A stretch of 11,101 nt of DNA, taken from NCBI GenBank assembly GCA_964374095.1, contig CAYJXJ010000157.1, positions 1-11,101 of the forward strand, written 5' to 3'. This stretch comes from CAYJXJ01 sp964374095 (lineage in GTDB: Bacteria > Elusimicrobiota > Elusimicrobia > UBA1565 > UBA9628). This document shows, piece by piece, positions 6,652 to 11,101 of this stretch. The notes under the pieces were generated by a model, which saw only the letters and a list, made by a program, of their open reading frames with translations, was not told where the DNA came from and searched no databases. The stretch's first letter is position 1. Each line of letters opens with the position of its first letter. A program made the translations under genes and the position numbers.

Positions 6652-8148
6652 ATGAGCCAGGTACCTGAGATCAAGCCCGAAGTCAACAAGGAAGAGAACA
6701 AGGAAGAGAAGAAGGGTGGCGGCTTCCTCGGCTCGCTCTTTGGGAGCGGCGGCGGCGCCGGCTCGGGGGCCATGGGCGGCCTGGGCGGGGCCGCGGCGGG
6801 CGGCGGCATACTCGCCACCAAGGCCGGGCTCGTCGCGCTCATCCTGGTCGGCAGCACCGTGGCCGGCGGGTTGGGGTTGGTCGGTTACCGCGCCTTCTCC
6901 CCCTCCCATTCCGGCAGCGGCTCCATGTCGCTCTTCGAGGCCAGGCCCAAACCGGCCCCGGGAGCCGAAGGCGCCGAGGGGGAGGGCGCGGCCGGCGGAG
7001 GCAGCGGGGTCTCCGCTTCCTTGGACTACTTCGCCAAGGCCAACGCGGGCGCCGGCGACGGGGCCCCCGCCGCGGAGGCGCCTCCCATCGCGCCCACGGC
7101 CGCTACCGCCGATGCCGCGGCCTCGGCTTCGGCCTCGGCTTCCCGGATGGCCAACAACAACGCGCCGGCCTCGGGGCCGGCGGCCTCGCTTCCCAAGCTC
7201 TCGGGCGGCGCCAAGATCGGGCAGATGTCGGGCTCCGGCGGGGGCGGCGGCACCTCGGCCAGCATGGCGGCGGGAGGAGCTCCCGGCCAGTTCGGGGGCG
7301 CCCGGGCCGGATCCATTTCGGGGATGAGGGGCGGGGCGGGTGATTTTCGGGGCGCGGGCGGGGCCAAGAACTACGGCGCGGCCCGGCGCAGCGGCGCCTA
7401 CAAGACCCTCGGAGCGATCCGGCGCGACCACCGGGGCGCGACCAGCAGCCAGGTCGCGGGACAGCGCTACGACCGGGCCGTGCCGGGCGGCTCGACCATC
7501 GGGTCGGAGGGCGGAGAGATCGTGGGAGGCGAGCAGCAGGGCGCTCGCGCCACCGGCGACACCAAGACCACGCCGAATAAGATCGCCAACGACCGGGACC
7601 AGGAGAACCCGCCGCCGCCGCCGCCGCCGAAGGAAGTCACGCCGTGGCAGAAGGAGATCAGCCTGGCGAAGAATCTGCTAATGGGGGCGGCGTTGTGCCT
7701 GTTCCTTGCCGCGCAGTTGGCCATGGTGAAGGAGCCTACCGATCTCACCAAGGTGCTTCGATATGCCTTGGCCGCCATCGGGGGATTGCTGGCTTTGTAT
7801 GCGATGTATTTGGGGATCAAGGTCTTGGGCGGCAAGTACGGACAGGGGACTCTGGGGACGATATTCTTGCTTTCGGGAGCACTCTTGACCGCGACTTCCG
7901 TTGGCCTACTCCTCTGGGAGCCCAAACCCGATGATGTAGAGAAGGGCCTGACGATGGCCAGTCTTCCGACCTGGCTTGGCCTGTGCGGGGTCGTGGGCAT
8001 CGTTGGAGTCGTCAGCACCTTCTTCCTCAAGCCCGGCAAGGTGAAGTGCGAGGGCAAGTACGAGAAGCTGCCCGAATGCGAGGACGACGCGACCTATTAC
8101 AAGCACGGGCCGCCCTCCGAGCAGGCGCTTAAAGAATTTGTGGTGTAG
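6652..8148 (+). CDS. Unrecognised membrane protein with Gly-rich linker and C-terminal four-helix bundle, array member 2
   Basis: The protein has 498 residues. A Lys/Glu-rich head (1-21) is followed by a Gly-rich stretch and a transmembrane helix at about 58-79. Then comes a 240-residue Gly/Ala/Ser/Pro linker with an AS repeat (about 155-165), a QFGG island (213-216) and a basic patch KTLGAIRRDHRGATSSQ (around 247-265). Seven prolines (320-326) mark the end of the linker. Four transmembrane helices follow at about 341-358, 369-391, 399-421 and 437-459, then a polar tail with Cys466 and Cys476. Helices 2-3, with LGTIFLLSGALL and a WE pair after them, match array member 3 at LGATVLLSGGLG and WE, so the two bundles are homologous. 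GGAGGAG precedes the start; the next gene begins 12 bp after the stop. No known family comes to mind; a structural or transport-channel role is possible but unproven. Confidence 0.85.
   Translation: MSQVPEIKPEVNKEENKEEKKGGGFLGSLFGSGGGAGSGAMGGLGGAAAGGGILATKAGLVALILVGSTVAGGLGLVGYRAFSPSHSGSGSMSLFEARPKPAPGAEGAEGEGAAGGGSGVSASLDYFAKANAGAGDGAPAAEAPPIAPTAATADAAASASASASRMANNNAPASGPAASLPKLSGGAKIGQMSGSGGGGGTSASMAAGGAPGQFGGARAGSISGMRGGAGDFRGAGGAKNYGAARRSGAYKTLGAIRRDHRGATSSQVAGQRYDRAVPGGSTIGSEGGEIVGGEQQGARATGDTKTTPNKIANDRDQENPPPPPPPKEVTPWQKEISLAKNLLMGAALCLFLAAQLAMVKEPTDLTKVLRYALAAIGGLLALYAMYLGIKVLGGKYGQGTLGTIFLLSGALLTATSVGLLLWEPKPDDVEKGLTMASLPTWLGLCGVVGIVGVVSTFFLKPGKVKCEGKYEKLPECEDDATYYKHGPPSEQALKEFVV
7609..7629 (+). 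repeat. (CCG)7 triplet repeat coding a proline run
   Basis: Seven perfect CCG codons in array member 2 encode residues 320-326, directly between the linker and the membrane bundle. A perfect triplet run can change in length without breaking frame, so linker length may vary between strains. The rigid proline rod probably separates the two domains. Confidence 0.85.
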
Positions 8149-8160
8149 GGAGATACTGCC

Positions 8161-9651
8161 ATGGAAAAAAAAGAAACCGCCACCGCCACCGCCACCTCAA
8201 CCGCGACCACGGATATCCCGAATTTCAAGCTCAAGAAGGTGGGCGACGACCGTGACAAGCGCCGCGGGGGCGTTCCGTTCTGGCCCCAGTTCGCCAGGCC
8301 CGGCGCGGGAGCTCTGGCGAAGGGCGGGAGCGGGGCCGGCAAGGCCGCCATCGCCGCGTTCCTTAGAAGCGGTGTAGGCATTCTCTCCAGCGTGGGGGTC
8401 GTCGGAGCCTTGGGCATGGGCTACGGCCGGATGGTCGCTCCGGACTATGCGGCCTACCAGGATTCACAGAAGTCCAAGATCACAGTCGGGGCCGACAGAA
8501 ATCAGTACAGCGGCGATCTTTCCAAGGTCCCGGGGAGCAAGCCCGTGCAGGACAGCCTGGGTATGGTGTCGGGTTCGATTGGCGGCAAGACCGCCGAACA
8601 GCTCGCGGCTGAGAAGGCCGCGGCGGACGCCGCGGCCAAGACCGCGGAAGCCCCGCCCACGGAGGACGCGCCGGTTCCCCAGGTGCCTGACGCGGCGACC
8701 GCGGATGCCGCGGCCGCGGCGTCTCCCGCCGCCCCCGAACCCCCGAAGGCCGGGATAGGCAACCGGCCCGGCGCTCTGAGCAGCGTGTCCGGCGGCGGCC
8801 TTTCCGGCGGCGCGGGCATGTCCAGCGGCATCGGCGGCAATTTCGGACGCGGGATCACTAAGCCCGCTGCCGACAAGCTTTCGGGCCTGCGCGGTTCCAA
8901 CGCGCCGGGCCGGGGCGCGGCGACGCCGGTCCGCTCCCGGGCCGGACGGGGCAAGCTCGGCATCGCCCACGGGCAGCTCAACCGGGCCGCGCGGCTCTCC
9001 AACTCGGCGCGCCGCGGCAGCGATGATTCGCGCAGCCAGTTGGCCAGCAACGCTTTCGAGAACAACCCCGGAGGAGCCCAGACCCTCGGCGGCGCCGGGA
9101 GCGGCATCGGGGGGCAGGGAGAGGGCGATCCGGACACCGGTTCCACCTCCAACCAGCCCGGCGGCGGGGGGGGAAGGCCCATCGGCCAGGGCGACCCCCT
9201 TCCAGAGCTTAAGTGCGGTTCGGGGACCGTGAAGCAGGGCAATACCTGCGTCTCGGACGGGAAGAGCAAGGATCCGACGGATGGGATCATAATGATAGTG
9301 AAGATTCTGACCGTCCTCCTCATGCTTCTGCTCATCATTCAAGCGATCACGAAGAAGAGCATGTCGGACCTTTGGAGTGCCGGCGGACTGAGCGCGTTCC
9401 TGGCGGGAGCGATCATCGGCATCTCCATAATTCTCGTTGGACTGGGGGTCGCGCTCATGGCCATGGGCAGGCCGCTCTTGGGTGCGACGGTGCTTTTGTC
9501 CGGCGGCCTCGGCTTGGCCTGGGCGTATTTCGGGTGGGAGGCAGCGCCGTTTGCAAACGCCCTGTACTGGATTGCCGCCGGCTCCTTCATTGTTGGCGGA
9601 GTGAGTCTGGTCGGCAAGGGCTTGGACAAAGGCAAGGACGAATGGAACTAG
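8161..9651 (+). CDS. Unrecognised membrane protein with Gly-rich linker and C-terminal four-helix bundle, array member 3
   Basis: The protein has 496 residues. The head carries a Thr-Ala repeat (6-16), then IPNFKLKK...DKRRGGVPF (19-40), which parallels IPDLKDK...KKRGGIPL in array member 4. A transmembrane helix lies at about 68-88. The linker has Ala-rich tracts, RPGAL (202-206), NFGRGITK (227-234) and GKLGIAHGQLNRAARLSNSARR before a Gly-rich spacer. A two-cysteine module KCGSGTVKQGNTCVSDG (351-367) sits immediately before four transmembrane helices at about 376-396, 410-433, 438-458 and 466-485. Helices 2-3 with LGATVLLSGGLG and WE resemble array member 2. The Cys pair could form a disulfide, which would place the linker outside the cytoplasm. 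AGGGAGA (8147-8153) precedes the ATG by 7 nt and overlaps the previous stop, so the genes are likely cotranslated. Function unknown. Confidence 0.85.
   Translation: MEKKETATATATSTATTDIPNFKLKKVGDDRDKRRGGVPFWPQFARPGAGALAKGGSGAGKAAIAAFLRSGVGILSSVGVVGALGMGYGRMVAPDYAAYQDSQKSKITVGADRNQYSGDLSKVPGSKPVQDSLGMVSGSIGGKTAEQLAAEKAAADAAAKTAEAPPTEDAPVPQVPDAATADAAAAASPAAPEPPKAGIGNRPGALSSVSGGGLSGGAGMSSGIGGNFGRGITKPAADKLSGLRGSNAPGRGAATPVRSRAGRGKLGIAHGQLNRAARLSNSARRGSDDSRSQLASNAFENNPGGAQTLGGAGSGIGGQGEGDPDTGSTSNQPGGGGGRPIGQGDPLPELKCGSGTVKQGNTCVSDGKSKDPTDGIIMIVKILTVLLMLLLIIQAITKKSMSDLWSAGGLSAFLAGAIIGISIILVGLGVALMAMGRPLLGATVLLSGGLGLAWAYFGWEAAPFANALYWIAAGSFIVGGVSLVGKGLDKGKDEWN
8165..8172 (+). repeat. Poly-A(8) tract in codons 2-4 of array member 3
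   Basis: Eight consecutive A right after ATGG in a GC-rich gene form the only such homopolymer seen in the array. A one-base slip would shift frame at the fourth codon, so it is a possible phase-variation or slippage site, or simply an accident of Lys codons. Confidence 0.6.
8176..8196 (+). repeat. ACCGCC hexamer repeat coding Thr-Ala
   Basis: Three and a half perfect copies of ACCGCC code the Thr-Ala repeat near the N-terminus of array member 3. Copy-number change would keep the frame. The extended Thr-Ala stretch lies in the presumed cytoplasmic head and looks like low-complexity expansion. Confidence 0.8.
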
Positions 9652-9681
9652 CGGTAACAGGGGCGGACCGAGGGTAGCCAT

Positions 9682-11101
9682 ATGTTTGATTTCCTGAAGA
9701 AGAAAAAGGAAGAGGAGTCGGTGGGCAATGACACGCCCCCTCCCGATATCGCCATCCCGGACCTCAAGGACAAGGACGAGAAAGAGAAGAAGCGGGGAGG
9801 CATCCCGCTGGGCTTTGTCCAGGGAAAGGACGCTTTCGTCGGGGCGCGCGGCGCGGCCGGAGCGGCGTCGAGCGCGGCGCGCTCGGCCGCCTCGGCCGCG
9901 GCCGGCGCGGGGGCCGGGGCCGGCCAGGCGCGGGTGCAGGTGGCGCGGGCCGGACTGCAGGGCGCCGGGTGGCTCAGCCGCTTGCTGTCCACGGGAGCCG
10001 GCAAATTCGCGGCGGCAAGCGTCGCGGCGATTATCGTCGGGGTGGGAGCGATCGCCGCCATCAACGCCATGCGGGCGCAGAAGGGCGAGCCGACCTTGAG
10101 CCTGGGGGCCATCGCCTCGGGCATGAAGGTCGACCGGAGCGCCGCCACCCACACCAACCTCAGCACCAAGGGCGTTCCCCTGGCCGGCTCGGCCCCGCCC
10201 GCCGGGCCGGTTCCCAAAGCCGAGGAAGCGGGGGCCGCGGGAGACGGCGGCAAGGCCGATGACCAGTCCAAGGTCGAGACGGGGGCGGGGACCGACACGG
10301 CGTTGCGGCCCACGATGCCGGGCGATCCCACCAAAGCCCTCGACGGGTCCCGGCCGGGCGCGCTCGCGACACAGCTCGGCGGCGCGAGTTTCGCGATGCA
10401 GGGTCCCCAGTTCGGGGGCGCCTTGGGCAAGTCCATCAAGAAGTTCGACCACCCGGGCTCCAAGGCCCGGGAGAGCAGCAAGACCGCCAAGCGCGATGTC
10501 CTCGGCAGCACCAAGATCGGCACCATCCGCAACGTCAACCGCAACAGCAAGAACATCGCCCGGCTGCGGGGGATGGCGCCCTTCTCCCAGCGCATGAGGT
10601 CCGGCGGAGCGACCGCGGGCGAGGCGCATTCCATCGAAGCCCTCAATCAATTCGAGGCCCAGGATACCACGGGGGGCCAGGCCCCGACCGGGGAGGACGA
10701 TCCCGTCCCGCCGGTCAACCCGATCCCGACGACGCCTCCCGGCGGCGGGTGCCAGTGCGACTGGGAGACCCAGACCTGCGTGGCGGGCGCCTGCGTGAAT
10801 CTCAGCCAGAGCTGCGGTCAATTCGCCGTCTGGGATCCCGTCAAGAAGACCTGTATCGCCGGGAACAACCTCACGCCCTGGGAAGCCCTCGCCCAGCGGG
10901 CAAAAACCATCATCAAGGATATCCAGAGGTTGATGCAGAGAATGATGTGGCTTGCCATCATCGGCGCCATCATGGCGGCAGTCTCCTATTGCTCGTACGG
11001 GGTTTCCGGCATCCCCTTCTTCGCCATGGGGTTTGGCGCCGCGATGGACGCCAAGGGAAAATCCGAGGAGCTCATGGCGATCGGCTCCGAGAAGTTCGGA
11101 A
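9682..11101 (+). CDS. Unrecognised membrane protein with Gly-rich linker and Cys-rich module, array member 4 (partial, runs off the window)
   Basis: The first 473 codons are open to the window edge; the gene continues beyond. The head MFDFLKKKKEEES and IPDLKDKDEKEKKRGGIPL are very charged and parallel array member 3. An Ala/Gly-rich segment follows, then a transmembrane helix at about 109-127. The linker has RPGAL (224-228), QFGG (243-246) and a basic island GSTKIGTIRNVNRNSKNIARLRG. A cysteine module with Cys357, 359, 366, 371, 378 and 391 comes before an amphipathic helix and a second membrane helix at about 421-437; a further hydrophobic segment starts near 442. By comparison with members 2 and 3, up to three more helices should follow outside the window. 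GAGGG (9670-9674) lies 7 nt before the ATG, 30 bp after the previous stop. Six closely spaced cysteines suggest an oxidised, extracytoplasmic linker. Function unknown. Confidence 0.85.
   Translation, partial: MFDFLKKKKEEESVGNDTPPPDIAIPDLKDKDEKEKKRGGIPLGFVQGKDAFVGARGAAGAASSAARSAASAAAGAGAGAGQARVQVARAGLQGAGWLSRLLSTGAGKFAAASVAAIIVGVGAIAAINAMRAQKGEPTLSLGAIASGMKVDRSAATHTNLSTKGVPLAGSAPPAGPVPKAEEAGAAGDGGKADDQSKVETGAGTDTALRPTMPGDPTKALDGSRPGALATQLGGASFAMQGPQFGGALGKSIKKFDHPGSKARESSKTAKRDVLGSTKIGTIRNVNRNSKNIARLRGMAPFSQRMRSGGATAGEAHSIEALNQFEAQDTTGGQAPTGEDDPVPPVNPIPTTPPGGGCQCDWETQTCVAGACVNLSQSCGQFAVWDPVKKTCIAGNNLTPWEALAQRAKTIIKDIQRLMQRMMWLAIIGAIMAAVSYCSYGVSGIPFFAMGFGAAMDAKGKSEELMAIGSEKFG

Noticed and set aside
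8464..10821. 785-codon open frame on the minus strand opposite array members 3 and 4
   Set aside because: It is a by-product of GC-rich codon use: its product is Arg/Gly/Pro-rich without domains, while the plus frames have clear helices, shared motifs and ribosome sites.
1..11101. CRISPR array, tRNA/rRNA genes, transposase or insertion-sequence ends
   Set aside because: No spaced direct repeats, RNA gene landmarks or transposase motifs were seen; the only repeats are short codon repeats within genes.

Overview
The window is GC-rich DNA (roughly two thirds G+C by eye). Every gene I can support lies on the + strand, so it reads as one accessory envelope-related locus. It probably comes from a Gram-negative-type bacterium. 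Elusimicrobiota or a myxobacterium-like lineage would fit the GC, the divergent Tad-like proteins and the Gly/Ala-rich membrane proteins, but no marker gene is present and the taxonomy is a guess. There is no RNA gene, CRISPR array or recognisable insertion sequence.

Layout. Positions 1-128 hold the end of a LuxR/NarL-type regulator, followed after 28 bp by a DUF2332-family protein (157-1230). A short AT-rich gap with a hairpin that abuts the next start codon (1231-1298) leads into a membrane block. That block contains a TadG-like pseudopilin-type protein (1299-2504), a TadE-like pseudopilin whose GTG start overlaps the previous stop (2501-2974), and a divergent FtsH-type AAA+ zinc protease with almost no periplasmic domain and a proline-rich tail (3040-4809). 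Next comes the wreck of an AAA_14/DUF4143 ATPase (4900-5528), which has lost its middle and is frameshifted at the junction.

A consensus-like sigma-70 promoter (5539-5567) starts the second block. It sits so close to the ATG at 5579 that the transcript should be leaderless or nearly so. It drives four consecutive genes (5579-6625, 6652-8148, 8161-9651 and 9682 to beyond the window) that I do not recognise. All four share one plan: a short charged or polar N-terminus, one transmembrane helix, a long Gly/Ala/Ser/Pro-rich linker with small conserved islands (a [NQ]FG[GR] motif and, in some, RPGAL), and a hydrophobic C-terminus. In the second and third that C-terminus is a bundle of four transmembrane helices related in sequence between the two. 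The fourth is cut by the window edge just after its second hydrophobic region begins.

How it may work together (inference). TadG/TadE-like pseudopilins, a dedicated membrane protease and a tandem family of linker-plus-membrane-bundle proteins look like parts of an undescribed envelope structure or secretion/surface apparatus. No secretin, traffic ATPase or prepilin peptidase is visible here, so it is not a complete Tad system. The four-paralog array is the most novel element of the window.
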